Shown in pieces: positions 16,867 to 25,713 of a stretch of 64,000 bases of DNA (positions within the stretch are counted from its first letter, which is position 1; each line of letters begins with the position of its first letter). The notes beneath the pieces are model-generated. The model was not told the origin of the DNA. It saw only the letters and a program-made list of their open reading frames with translations, and did no database searches. Made by a program: the position numbers and the translations under genes. This stretch comes from Pseudaeromonas sharmana (lineage in GTDB: Bacteria > Pseudomonadota > Gammaproteobacteria > Enterobacterales > Aeromonadaceae): positions 62,001-126,000 of the forward strand of contig NZ_JBHSAF010000014.1 in assembly GCF_042649925.1 (NCBI RefSeq). Direction: 5' to 3'.

Positions 16867-17877
16867 TTAGTTGTTGCTCATCTCGGGAGGGCGAGTGCTC
16901 AGACCATGTTTTTTGATCAAGCCACGCAGCTGATCGTAACTTAAGCCAACCATTTGTGCAGCCATTCTCTGGTTGAACCGGGCCGCTTGCAACAATTCAG
17001 CCAGCAGATGACGTTCATATTCTGCCATATGCGCCAGCCAGTTGACGGGAATTTTCACCGTCGGGGTGGTTTCCACTGCGCGCTCCGGACGCCATGGCGA
17101 GGAAAAAGGATTGATACACAAACGGTCGAGCGGCTGGTCGGGCTGGCCGTAGCGATAAACACTGCGCTCTATGACGTTGCGTAACTCTCGGACATTGCCC
17201 GGCCAGGCGTGCTGCTGCAACTGTTGCATGACGGTGGCGCTGAAGCCGGAAAACCCGATGTGGCCAAGTTCTGCAGCCAGATTGTTGGCGAAAAAGTGCG
17301 CCAGTAGCAGGATGTCATCCTGGCGCGCACGCAACGGCGGCAGCGTAATCACATCAAACGCCAGCCTGTCGAGTAAGTCAGCGCGGAACGTTCCGGCCGC
17401 GACGCGTGCAGGCAGATGTTCATGGGTGGCGCAGACCAGTCGCACATTGACGCGAATTGGCTGCTGACCGCCCACCCGCTCGAATTCGCCGTATTCGATG
17501 ACCCGAAGCAATTTTTCCTGTAACCGGTCACTCATGGTGGCCACTTCATCGAGGAACAGCGTGCCGCCATCTGCACGCTCGAAGCGCCCATGGTGCCGAC
17601 GTTGTGCTCCGGTGAAGGCGCCGGCTTCGTGACCGAATAACTCGGTTTCGAGTAGCGCCTCGTTAAGGCTGGCACAGTTGATGGTGATAAATGGATTTTG
17701 CCAGCGCGGCGAGAGGTAATGTAGCCGATGGGCAATCAGCTCCTTGCCCGTGCCCCGTTCGCCAACCACGAGGATGGGGCGGGCGATCGCTGCCAGCAAC
17801 GAGACTTGCTCGAGCACTTCGCCAATGGCGTTCGATTCACCGATCAGGCGTTGTTCAGTGAGTTCCGAGGTGGTCAT
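16867..17877 (-). CDS. pspF: Psp operon transcriptional activator PspF
   Basis: Sigma54-dependent enhancer-binding protein without an N-terminal receiver domain, 336 residues. The AAA+ core shows Walker A GERGTGKE, sigma54-contacting GAFTGA and Walker B GGTLFLDEV. The C-terminal Fis-type helix-turn-helix is QRMAAQMVGLSYDQLRGLIKK. In E. coli PspA holds PspF inactive until membrane stress. Start at 17877 (MTTSELTEQ), matching the family N-terminus; the frame stays open upstream but that part overlaps the psp promoter region. Divergent from pspABC and continuous with sapABCDF downstream. Confidence 0.94.
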   Translation of the reverse strand: MTTSELTEQRLIGESNAIGEVLEQVSLLAAIARPILVVGERGTGKELIAHRLHYLSPRWQNPFITINCASLNEALLETELFGHEAGAFTGAQRRHHGRFERADGGTLFLDEVATMSDRLQEKLLRVIEYGEFERVGGQQPIRVNVRLVCATHEHLPARVAAGTFRADLLDRLAFDVITLPPLRARQDDILLLAHFFANNLAAELGHIGFSGFSATVMQQLQQHAWPGNVRELRNVIERSVYRYGQPDQPLDRLCINPFSSPWRPERAVETTPTVKIPVNWLAHMAEYERHLLAELLQAARFNQRMAAQMVGLSYDQLRGLIKKHGLSTRPPEMSNN

Positions 17878-17982
17878 TTTTGCCAACTGTTGGTTTGGAT
17901 TGCTATTTAGTGATCCTAGTGCTAATGAGGATATATAACAAATATTCTTTGTGATCATTAGGTTACGATGGGTGTTTGTGAC

Positions 17983-17998
17983 TGGCACAGCCCTTGCT
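17983..17998 (+). promoter_or_regulatory. Sigma54 promoter of the pspABC operon
   Basis: TGGCAC (17983-17988), five bases, TTGCT (17994-17998). The GG and GC are 12 bases apart, as required for -24/-12 promoters. Transcription would start near 18009, about 48 bases before pspA. PspF is encoded divergently beside it, so regulation by PspF is strongly implied. Confidence 0.9.
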
Positions 17999-18056
17999 GT
18001 ATTAGCGTAGACAAGTCGCCAACGTCTACTGGCGGCAGAGTAAGAGGAGAAACATC

Positions 18057-18734
18057 ATGGGTCTGTTTTCACGAATTGCCGATATTGTAAATGCCAACGT
18101 CAATGCCATGCTGGATAAGGCTGAAGATCCGCAAAAAATGGTGCGTTTGATCATTCAGGAGATGGAAGAGGGCCTGGTGCGTGAACGTGCCAATCTGGCC
18201 CGTTTTTTGGCCGACAAGAAAGAGCTCAAACGTCAGCATGAGCGCTTTACCGTGCGCATCGCCGACTGGCAGGCAAAGGCTCAGTTGGCGCTTGAGAAGG
18301 AGCGTGAAGACTTGGCGCGTGCCGCACTGATCGAAAAGTCGCGCGAGCAACAGCAAGCCGATGCGCTGCAACTGGATTTTGTGGCGGTTGAAGAGGGGAT
18401 CAGCAAGCTTGAGAACGAAATTCAGCAATTGGAAAGCAAGCTTGATGATGCGCGGACTCGGCAAAAGGCCATGCTGTTACGAACTGCGACGGCTCACAGT
18501 CGCCTGAATGTGCAGCAGCAAGCCTTTCGTGGAGCCCCTGCCAGCATGATGGATAAATTTGACCGCATGGAGCGCAAGATTGAGGAGTTGGAAGGGCGGG
18601 CCGATGTGCTGAAACCGAATGCCGGCTTGCAGCAACAATTTGCCGAGCTGGAAGCAGACGACGAAATTTCCCGTGAGCTTGAAGCCATGAAGACTCGTAT
18701 GATATCAGCTGCCGATAAGACGAAGGAGGAGTGA
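18057..18734 (+). CDS. pspA: Phage shock protein PspA
   Basis: Peripheral inner-membrane protein of 225 residues (PspA/IM30 family) that binds stressed membranes and inhibits PspF. MGLFSRIADIVNANVNAMLDK is the amphipathic N-terminal helix; the rest is almost entirely coiled coil, ending with SRELEAMKTRM. Strong ribosome site AGAGGAGA just upstream. First gene of a pspA-B-C-ycjX-ycjF unit. Confidence 0.97.
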   Translation: MGLFSRIADIVNANVNAMLDKAEDPQKMVRLIIQEMEEGLVRERANLARFLADKKELKRQHERFTVRIADWQAKAQLALEKEREDLARAALIEKSREQQQADALQLDFVAVEEGISKLENEIQQLESKLDDARTRQKAMLLRTATAHSRLNVQQQAFRGAPASMMDKFDRMERKIEELEGRADVLKPNAGLQQQFAELEADDEISRELEAMKTRMISAADKTKEE

Positions 18735-18735
18735 T

Positions 18736-18993
18736 ATGAGCATGTTAGCGGGGCTACTGGTTATTCCGGCGATCCTGTTTGTGTTGTTTGTCGCACCGAT
18801 CTGGCTGTTTCTGCACTACCGTAGCGGACGGCAGGTTGAACAGGGGTTGTCCGATCAGGAACGAGCACGCCTCAAAGCCCTGTTGGCACAGGCTGAATTA
18901 CTCCAGGAACGTGTGCACACGTTGGAGCGCCTGCTGGATGTTGAAGTGCCAGAGTGGCGTGATGATGAGTCACTATCAGGAGATAAATCATGA
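18736..18993 (+). CDS. pspB: Phage shock protein PspB
   Basis: Small inner-membrane protein of 85 residues: one N-terminal transmembrane helix (LAGLLVIPAILFVLFVAPIW) followed by a charged cytosolic coiled coil (QERVHTLERLLD). With PspC it senses membrane or secretin stress and draws PspA away from PspF. It starts one base after the pspA stop and overlaps pspC by 4 bases. Confidence 0.95.
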   Translation: MSMLAGLLVIPAILFVLFVAPIWLFLHYRSGRQVEQGLSDQERARLKALLAQAELLQERVHTLERLLDVEVPEWRDDESLSGDKS

Positions 18994-19361
18994 GCCAACG
19001 AATGTACCGGGATCCTTCCCGAGGCGCGCTGGCAGGTGTCTGTACCGGCTTGGCCGATTATTTTGGTGTCGAGGTGTGGGTGATTCGGTTGGGCGTGGCA
19101 ACAGGGCTTATTTTTGCCACCTTGTTGACGGTGTTGCTCTACCTGATCGCCTGGGGCATGTTACCCAAGCGAGACGAACTAGCGGGAGCAGAACCGCTGC
19201 CCACCATGAAACAGCATGGTTGGCAAAAAGGTGTCAGCCCGGCTCAGGCCTTGACGTTGGCCAGTGAACGGCTGGCAGAACTCGAGCTCAGAGTTCAACG
19301 GATCGAGCGTTGTGTGACCTCGAAAGCGTATCGGATCCGGCGCGATCTCAAGGGACTATGA
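18990..19361 (+). CDS. pspC: Phage shock protein PspC
   Basis: PspC of 123 residues. The PspC domain is recognisable by MYRDPSRGALAGVCTGLADYF and VWVIRLGVATGLIF, then a membrane helix (LLTVLLYLIAWGMLP) and a cytosolic tail with a short coiled coil (ELELRVQRIER). It overlaps pspB and ycjX by ATGA junctions. Confidence 0.95.
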   Translation: MSQRMYRDPSRGALAGVCTGLADYFGVEVWVIRLGVATGLIFATLLTVLLYLIAWGMLPKRDELAGAEPLPTMKQHGWQKGVSPAQALTLASERLAELELRVQRIERCVTSKAYRIRRDLKGL

Positions 19362-20794
19362 CTATGATGCTATCTGGCCGCAAATTGCTTGATGAGGTGC
19401 AAGAGCAGGCACGAACTCTCGTCAACCGGTCATTGGATCGCCATATCCGCCTGGCGGTGACGGGCTTGTCGCGCAGTGGCAAAACGGCGTTTATCACGGC
19501 GCTGGTGCATCAGCTACAGCAACTGGACCTGACTACCACGTTGCCTCATTGGCAACTGGTGCGTTCAGGTCGCTGGCTTGGCGGACGGCAGGTGCCACAG
19601 CAGTACCATCATATTCCTACTTTTCGTTTCGACGATGCGAAGTCGGCATTGCTGGCTTCGCCACCGTCATGGCCTGAACCGACCCGGGCCGTCAGCGAGA
19701 TTCGGCTTGAACTGCGTTATCGTAGCCGTCATCTATTGCGGCGCCAATTGGGTCAATCACCAGGCTCCCTATTCCTGGATATAGTGGACTATCCCGGCGA
19801 GTGGTTGTTGGACTTGCCCTTGTTATCGCTGGATTATCGGCAATGGAGTCGACAAGTTGCACAGCAACTGACAGAGCCGGCCGTGGCGATGTTAGCGTCG
19901 AGCTGGCGTGATGCCGTATGTCAGTTGAATGCCCATACGCCGTTTGATGAACAGGCGCTGGCCCCCCTGGTTGCAGGTTATAAAGCCTGGTTGCTGGCTT
20001 GTCGTCAGCAGCTGGGATTGTCGCTGATTCAGCCTGGCCGTTTTGTCCTGCCTGGTGAGTACGATGGCGCTCCAGTGCTGCAGTTTCTACCCTGGCTGGC
20101 GGCAGATCCGGATCGCAGCCCGGCAGAGGGCTCCTTGTACGCCATGCTCGAGGCGCGCTACGAACACTACAAGCAGCACATCGTCAAACGCTTCTACCAG
20201 GAGCACTTTGCCACCTTTGACCGTCAGATAGTGCTGGTGGATTGTCTGCATACGCTAAGTGCCGGCAGAACCGCCTTTGATGATCTCGAGCGCACCTTGT
20301 CGTTGTTACTAGGCAGTTTTCACTATGGCCACAACAACTGGTTACGCCGTTTGTTCGCACCGCGCATCGACAAGCTGCTGTTTGTCGCCAGCAAAGCAGA
20401 TCATGTGACTCCGGAGCAACATGCGGCTATGCAGCAACTGTTGCGACAACTCGTTTATGGTGGTTATGGCCAGGCACGGTTTGAGGGCATCGAGATCCAG
20501 TGTCTGGCAATGGCGTCACTGATGGCGTCACGTTATATGAGTATCGAATGGCAGGGACGACGTCTACCTGTGATTCAGGGTACGGATCTGCAGGGACTCC
20601 CGGTGAGTTTATTTCCTGGCGAAGTGCCTTGCGGTCGGCCTGATGAGGGGTTCTGGCAGCGTCAAAGAGCCAATCCCGAACAGGGGTTTGGCTTGGTGCC
20701 ACTGCGTCCGCCGCTATTGCCGGCGCAGGGACCGTGGCCACATATCCGCCTTGACTCAGCATTGGAGTTTTTGCTTGGAGACAAGATGAAATGA
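19358..20794 (+). CDS. ycjX: YcjX family GTP-binding protein (DUF463)
   Basis: Stress-linked P-loop protein of 478 residues, a member of the psp regulon in many gammaproteobacteria. The P-loop is GLSRSGKTAF, near residue 30. IVDYPGEWLLDLPLL and ILVDCL/LLFVASKADHV resemble the G3 and G4 regions of GTPases. Start set at ATG 19358, which overlaps the pspC stop and has AAGGGA upstream; an in-frame start at 19310 would lie within pspC. Molecular function is not established. Coupled to ycjF by a 4-base overlap. Confidence 0.92.
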   Translation: MTMMLSGRKLLDEVQEQARTLVNRSLDRHIRLAVTGLSRSGKTAFITALVHQLQQLDLTTTLPHWQLVRSGRWLGGRQVPQQYHHIPTFRFDDAKSALLASPPSWPEPTRAVSEIRLELRYRSRHLLRRQLGQSPGSLFLDIVDYPGEWLLDLPLLSLDYRQWSRQVAQQLTEPAVAMLASSWRDAVCQLNAHTPFDEQALAPLVAGYKAWLLACRQQLGLSLIQPGRFVLPGEYDGAPVLQFLPWLAADPDRSPAEGSLYAMLEARYEHYKQHIVKRFYQEHFATFDRQIVLVDCLHTLSAGRTAFDDLERTLSLLLGSFHYGHNNWLRRLFAPRIDKLLFVASKADHVTPEQHAAMQQLLRQLVYGGYGQARFEGIEIQCLAMASLMASRYMSIEWQGRRLPVIQGTDLQGLPVSLFPGEVPCGRPDEGFWQRQRANPEQGFGLVPLRPPLLPAQGPWPHIRLDSALEFLLGDKMK

Positions 20795-21927
20795 GTGCAC
20801 CTGAGTTACCCGAGGGGCGCGTTGACGTGCCGGCCAGCATCGATAACGGGGGCGTTATTCCCACCCTGGGGCGCATTGACCTGGATCCGGCGACACTGCG
20901 CAATGCCACACCGGTAGAGGTGCCCGCAGAGGCTCCGTCATTTGCCACCGGCCTCGAGGCGCCAACCGGCAAGGGACCCCGTTGGCTGCTGTGGGGAGGA
21001 GGACTGGTCTTGGGACTCAGTGCTGCGGAGTTGCTGGCGGGCTTATGGCATCAATGGCAGCTATCCCCGCTGTGGGGCGGATTATGGAGCCTTGCCTGCC
21101 TGCTGCTGGGTATGGGCGCTGCGCGGACCTTGTGGGCAGAGTTGCGATCATTACGCCAGCTCAAATCCAGTCATCACGCCCGCAGCGAAGCGCAACAGTG
21201 GCTTACTGAACAGGCGCCAGCAGAGGAGGCAATGGCATTTTGTCAGCGCCTGGCGAAGGATGCCGGCTGGGATACCCGGCCTGAGTATCAGCAGTGGCTG
21301 GCGGCGCAAACCAGTTATGTCAGTGCGCAGGAGCAGATCAGCTTGTTTGCACAAACTGTGTTAACCGGTGCCGACGAGGAGGCGCGCAAGCGCATCTTGC
21401 GCTGGAGCAGCGAGAATGCCATCTGGGTGGCTATCAGCCCCTTTGCGGCCTTCGATATCCTGTTTGTGCTGTGGCGTAACCTGCGCATGGTAGAGCAGAT
21501 CGCCCGTTGCTACGGTGTACGGCTGGGTTACTGGAGCCGTGTTCGCCTGTTGCGCCAGGTATTCCGCCATCTGGTCTATCTGGGGGTGGCCGAGTTGGTG
21601 AGCGATATCGGACTGGACTGGGTGGGAGCCGAGTTGACAGCCCGCTTGTCGGCGAAAGTCGGTCAAGGGTTGGGGGCTGGGCTGCTGACGGTTCGACTGG
21701 GAATGGCTGCAATGACGCAATGCCGGCCATTACCGTTTGATGCGACGCAAAAGCCTCGACTCTCGCAATTTCGCCGGGCCCTGCTGGATGCCGTGATGGC
21801 GCGACTTACCCGGCGGCAGGCAGCAGAACAGGCGGTGGTGCCGATGGACGGCAATGAGACTACCAGTGTGACCAATCCCTCCAGAGGCACTGATGCAGCG
21901 AGCACCGGTCGTTCTGATCTGTCCTGA
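20791..21927 (+). CDS. ycjF: YcjF family inner-membrane protein (UPF0283/DUF697)
   Basis: Membrane protein of 378 residues, usual partner of YcjX. A polar N-terminal segment of about 65 residues is followed by two membrane helices (WLLWGGGLVLGLSAAELLAG; LWSLACLLLGMGAA). A C-terminal domain (from AIWVAISPFAAFDILF) has the DUF697-like hydrophobic hairpin and ends with a polar tail. It is the last gene of the psp unit. Its 3' end overlaps the next gene by 35 bases, so the glycerate kinase gene may be read through from the psp operon. Confidence 0.9.
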   Translation: MSAPELPEGRVDVPASIDNGGVIPTLGRIDLDPATLRNATPVEVPAEAPSFATGLEAPTGKGPRWLLWGGGLVLGLSAAELLAGLWHQWQLSPLWGGLWSLACLLLGMGAARTLWAELRSLRQLKSSHHARSEAQQWLTEQAPAEEAMAFCQRLAKDAGWDTRPEYQQWLAAQTSYVSAQEQISLFAQTVLTGADEEARKRILRWSSENAIWVAISPFAAFDILFVLWRNLRMVEQIARCYGVRLGYWSRVRLLRQVFRHLVYLGVAELVSDIGLDWVGAELTARLSAKVGQGLGAGLLTVRLGMAAMTQCRPLPFDATQKPRLSQFRRALLDAVMARLTRRQAAEQAVVPMDGNETTSVTNPSRGTDAASTGRSDLS

Positions 21928-23059
21928 TTCGTTTAAGGAATCTTTGACTGCGAACCAGGCGGCGCAGGCGATGCAAGCCGGAGTGCTGGCGGTGCTCCCG
22001 CAGGCCGAGTGCCTCTGCCTGCCGTTGGCCGATGGCGGTGAAGGGACTTTGGCGGTGCTGGCCGAAGCCTGGTCATTACAAACCCTGCGACACACCGTGT
22101 CAGGGCCGCTGGGCGCACCTGTTACCGCAACCTGGGGGATAGTGACACATCCTGACGGCAAGCGGATTGGTGTCATCGAAATGGCCGCGGCGAGCGGCCT
22201 GATGCTGCTTGCGCCTGCGCAACGCAACCCGTTGCAGACCTCCAGTTATGGCTTCGGTCAGTTGATGATGTGCGCATTGATGGCCGGCGTTGACGAGTTA
22301 CTGCTGACCATTGGTGGTAGCGCTACCCATGACGGAGGTCTGGGCATGCTCTGTGCTTTGGGTGCCAGGGCGCTGGATCAGCATGGACAACCGGTAGCGG
22401 CAACCGGAGCAGGCTTGTTACAGGTACACAAATTGGACATGTCAGGCCTTGACCCTCGCTGGACACGCATGCCCATTCGTGTCATTTGCGATGTAAAGAA
22501 TCCGTTGTGTGGCGAGCAGGGGGCCGCTCGGGTTTTTGCGGCACAAAAGGGCGCCGATGGCCATCAAATCGAACAGCTTGAACGCGCCTCGTTGCATTGG
22601 GCGGCACTACTGGCCAACACCCTCGGCGAGCGTGTCGATGCGCTGCCCGGCGCCGGCGCCGCAGGTGGTGTGGGGGCGGCGTTGCTCGGTTGTCTGCGCG
22701 CCAGCTTGCTACCCGGTATCGAGGTCGTACTGGACTTGCTGGGCTTTGATCAACTGTTGGCGCGGGCTGACCTGGTCCTGACCGGCGAAGGCCGACTGGA
22801 TACGCAGACTGCGGCTGGCAAGGTCATCTCCGGAGTCGGTGCCCGGTGCAAGCGTCAAAATAAGCCGCTGGTCGCCCTTGTGGGCAGCCTGGTCAGTGAC
22901 ACCGCCACCACACTTCCTGCTGGGGTCACCGCTTGCTTTGCCACCAATCCGATACCTCACTCGCTCGATGCTGCACTCAGCACTGCGGCGGCCAACCTGG
23001 AGCTAACCAGTGCTCAGGTTGTTGCCTTGTGGGCGAGCTCATTTCTTAAACAAGGATAA
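21893..23059 (+). CDS. garK: Glycerate 2-kinase (GarK/GlxK family)
   Basis: Type II glycerate kinase of 388 residues (D-glycerate + ATP to 2-phosphoglycerate), cytosolic. Family motifs: ICPDSFKESLTANQAA, LPLADGGEGTL, IGGSATHDGGLGMLCALG, DVKNPLCGEQGAA, LTGEGRLDTQTAAGKV. The ATG at 21893 has AGAGG 5 bases upstream although it lies inside the 3' end of ycjF. I see no glyoxylate or galactarate genes nearby, so its catabolic context is unknown. The symbol follows the family; glxK would be equally fair. Confidence 0.9.
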   Translation: MQRAPVVLICPDSFKESLTANQAAQAMQAGVLAVLPQAECLCLPLADGGEGTLAVLAEAWSLQTLRHTVSGPLGAPVTATWGIVTHPDGKRIGVIEMAAASGLMLLAPAQRNPLQTSSYGFGQLMMCALMAGVDELLLTIGGSATHDGGLGMLCALGARALDQHGQPVAATGAGLLQVHKLDMSGLDPRWTRMPIRVICDVKNPLCGEQGAARVFAAQKGADGHQIEQLERASLHWAALLANTLGERVDALPGAGAAGGVGAALLGCLRASLLPGIEVVLDLLGFDQLLARADLVLTGEGRLDTQTAAGKVISGVGARCKRQNKPLVALVGSLVSDTATTLPAGVTACFATNPIPHSLDAALSTAAANLELTSAQVVALWASSFLKQG

Positions 23060-23065
23060 CTCAAT

Positions 23066-23812
23066 ATGTTGTTGACCCCTCAGGGCGAAATTCGGCTTAT
23101 CGGACATCGCGGGGCGGCGGCGCTGGCTCCTGAAAATACCCTGGCTTCGTTTCGGATGGCAGCCAGTCTGGGCATTCGCTGGGTAGAGATGGATGTTAGT
23201 CTGCTGGCGGATGGCGCCTGTGTCATTTTCCATGATGATGAGCTGCAACGGTGTACGAATGGGCAAGGACAGCTGGCGCAGTCATCGCTGGAGCAGGTGC
23301 GCAGACTGGATGCCGGCAGCTGGTTTGCTCCGCAGTTTGCCGACGAACGCATCCCGACGCTGGTAGAAGCGTTGCGTGAGATCCAGCGTCTGGGACTGGG
23401 TTTGAATCTTGAGATCAAGCATGAGGGGGAGGATGTCGAGGCGCTAGTCACCCCGGTGCTGGCGACGTTGCAACAAGAATGGCGTGACGCTGACAGCCTG
23501 TTGCTCTCTAGCTTCAACCATCAGGCGCTGCGCTTGTGTCATCAACGGGCTCATCATTATCGTCGTGGCCAGCTATATGAGGCGATTCCCGAGAACTGGC
23601 GTGATCATTTGCGGGCCATCGAGGCTTACAGCTTGCATTGTGACTGGCAGAGTCTGACGCCCCAATTGGCGGCCGCCATCAAGGATGAGGGTTACCAGCT
23701 GCTGTGCTACACCGTCAATGATCCGTTGAGTGTCGCCTCCCACTGGGCATGGGGTATGGATGCCGTCTTCACCGATGACCCGCGTGTATTCAGCGGCAAG
23801 ACTTGCGGTTAG
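23066..23812 (+). CDS. ugpQ: Glycerophosphodiester phosphodiesterase (cytosolic, UgpQ-like)
   Basis: Hydrolyses glycerophosphodiesters to glycerol 3-phosphate and an alcohol; 248 residues, no signal peptide. The catalytic pattern is complete: GHRGAAALAPENTLASF, WVEMDVSLLADG, VIFHDDELQRCTNG and LNLEIKHEG. A C-terminal TDDPRVF is also typical. It follows the glycerate kinase stop by 6 bases, so the two are probably one operon that supplies three-carbon intermediates. No ugpBAEC transporter is nearby. Confidence 0.93.
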   Translation: MLLTPQGEIRLIGHRGAAALAPENTLASFRMAASLGIRWVEMDVSLLADGACVIFHDDELQRCTNGQGQLAQSSLEQVRRLDAGSWFAPQFADERIPTLVEALREIQRLGLGLNLEIKHEGEDVEALVTPVLATLQQEWRDADSLLLSSFNHQALRLCHQRAHHYRRGQLYEAIPENWRDHLRAIEAYSLHCDWQSLTPQLAAAIKDEGYQLLCYTVNDPLSVASHWAWGMDAVFTDDPRVFSGKTCG

Positions 23813-23958
23813 GGTTTTTGTGAGAGCGCTAACCAAATCAGCCGGTTACCCGGCAATCTGACTATTGACTGGTTAAAAATGCACTAAGCTCGAATCAGCA
23901 GCGAATATGGGGAACCGCGCCAGTGGCGGCGGCATGTGGACAGAACCAGGAGTCAGAG

Positions 23959-25497
23959 ATGAGTGATGATTTGCTCTTTATTGAGGATGAACCAGAGATA
24001 GATCCCGGGCATGACCTGTCGCGCTGGCAAGTGATGATCGTCGATGATGAGCCCTCTGTTCATGAAGTCACCCGACTGGTGATGTCCGGTTTCAGCTTTG
24101 ATGGTAAAGGCATCAGTTTCATTCATTGTTACAGTGCGGCAGAGGCGGTCGGGGTGCTGGAGTCGCGCGATGACATCGCCTTGATCTTGCTCGATGTGGT
24201 CATGGAAACCGATAGCGCCGGTCTGGATCTGGCGCGCTATATTCGTGAAGAGCTGAACAATCGAAATGTGCGCATCGTGTTGCGTACCGGTCAGCCGGGG
24301 CAGGCACCGGAAGAGCATGTGATCAAGACCTACGACATCAATGATTACAAGGAAAAGACCGAGCTGACCCACAACAAGCTGGTCACGGTCTTTTATGCCT
24401 CCTTGCGGGCTTATCGCGACATCATGCACCTGGAACGTGCCCGTGTGGGATTGCGGCGGGCGATTGACGCGATTACCGAAGTCTATGATTCGCATAACCT
24501 CAGGCGGTTTGCCTCCGCTGTGCTTGAACAGGTCAATTACCTGCTCAATCTCAATGGCGATGGCGTCTGTGCCAGTCGCGTCGAGGCGTATGCTGCATCG
24601 TCCGAAGATGGGCATTTGAAGGTTCTGGCCGCGACGGAGGCCTTTTCCAAATTGCATATCGATCAGGATGTGGAGATGCTGCCCTCGGAGGTAAAGGATG
24701 CGTTCCATGTCGCACTGCGCGACAGACGGAGCCAATTTGGTGCTCACCACTTCACCAGTTATTACCACAGCAAGGCCGGCAGCGAGACGGTTGTGTATAT
24801 GTCATTTGCCGAGACCATCAGTCCGGATGCCCGCGAGTTGTTGGAGATCTTCACGGCGAACGTCGCCATTACTTATGAAAGTCTGTTATTGCGCGAGGAG
24901 ATCGAAGAGACCCAGCGCTCCACGATCTTTATTCTCGGCGAGGCGGTGGAAAAACGCTCGAAAGAAACCGGCGCCCACGTCAAGCGGGTCGGCGAGCTGT
25001 CGGCGTTGATGGCACAATTAAGTGGTATGCAGGAACGGGATGTTGAATTTATTCGCCAGGCGGCGCCATTGCATGATGTTGGCAAAATTGGCATCCCCGA
25101 TAAGGTGCTCAACAAGCCCGCCAAGCTGGATGAAGATGAATGGGATGTGATGCAACACCATGCGCAGATCGGATTCGAGCTATTGAGCAAGTCGGATAAA
25201 CGGGTGCTGCAGCTAGGTGCCATCATTGCGCACGAACACCACGAGTGCTGGGATGGAACCGGTTATCCCCGAGGTCTCAAGGCAGAAGAGATCAACATTG
25301 CCGGGCGCATTGTCGCCATTGCCGATGTGCTGGATGCACTGGTAAGCCCACGCTGTTACAAGATTGCCTGGCGTTTTAGCGATGCCATCGATTATATCCG
25401 CCAGGGCGCAGGCAAACAGTTTGATCCCGTGCTGGTGAATTTGTTGCTCAGTAATTTGCCGGCGGTGGAGGATATTTATCAGCGTTATCCGGATTAG
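23959..25497 (+). CDS. Response regulator with DUF3369 and HD-GYP domains (c-di-GMP phosphodiesterase)
   Basis: Soluble 512-residue protein predicted to degrade c-di-GMP. The N-terminal receiver (VMIVDDEPSVHEVTRL, phosphorylatable Asp in LILLDVVME, conserved Lys in DYKEKTELT) is followed by a DUF3369 sensory domain (about 150-320). The C-terminal HD-GYP domain is complete: LHDVGKIGIPDKVLNK, HHAQIGFELL, HEHHECWDGTGYPRGL. Start at ATG 23959 with AGGAG upstream. No partner histidine kinase is adjacent. It stands alone between ugpQ and a binding-protein gene. Confidence 0.92.
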   Translation: MSDDLLFIEDEPEIDPGHDLSRWQVMIVDDEPSVHEVTRLVMSGFSFDGKGISFIHCYSAAEAVGVLESRDDIALILLDVVMETDSAGLDLARYIREELNNRNVRIVLRTGQPGQAPEEHVIKTYDINDYKEKTELTHNKLVTVFYASLRAYRDIMHLERARVGLRRAIDAITEVYDSHNLRRFASAVLEQVNYLLNLNGDGVCASRVEAYAASSEDGHLKVLAATEAFSKLHIDQDVEMLPSEVKDAFHVALRDRRSQFGAHHFTSYYHSKAGSETVVYMSFAETISPDARELLEIFTANVAITYESLLLREEIEETQRSTIFILGEAVEKRSKETGAHVKRVGELSALMAQLSGMQERDVEFIRQAAPLHDVGKIGIPDKVLNKPAKLDEDEWDVMQHHAQIGFELLSKSDKRVLQLGAIIAHEHHECWDGTGYPRGLKAEEINIAGRIVAIADVLDALVSPRCYKIAWRFSDAIDYIRQGAGKQFDPVLVNLLLSNLPAVEDIYQRYPD

Positions 25498-25713
25498 CCA
25501 GCCGTTAATGGTCAAGGTCTGATGGCGTGTTGCCGCCCCGGGGACAGCGTCTGCTTGAACGGGGTCCTTTGTATGACGACGTTGAGCGAGCGGGGGGCCA
25601 CCTTGCTCACTCTTGCAGCATATTGTTGTCTACGTCGCGAAAACACCATTCTAACCACCTGATTTTCTTGCAGCTATTCGCGTAGAGTATTAGCGTCGTT
25701 CACTGTTGATATA

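Noticed and set aside
17930..17965. Possible IHF site between pspF and the psp promoter
   Set aside because: The best candidate has at least two mismatches to the consensus, so it cannot be claimed, although IHF is used at this position in E. coli.
23810..23840. Possible terminator after the glycerophosphodiesterase gene
   Set aside because: Only a 6-bp stem with a loop of about 16 bases and no following T run.
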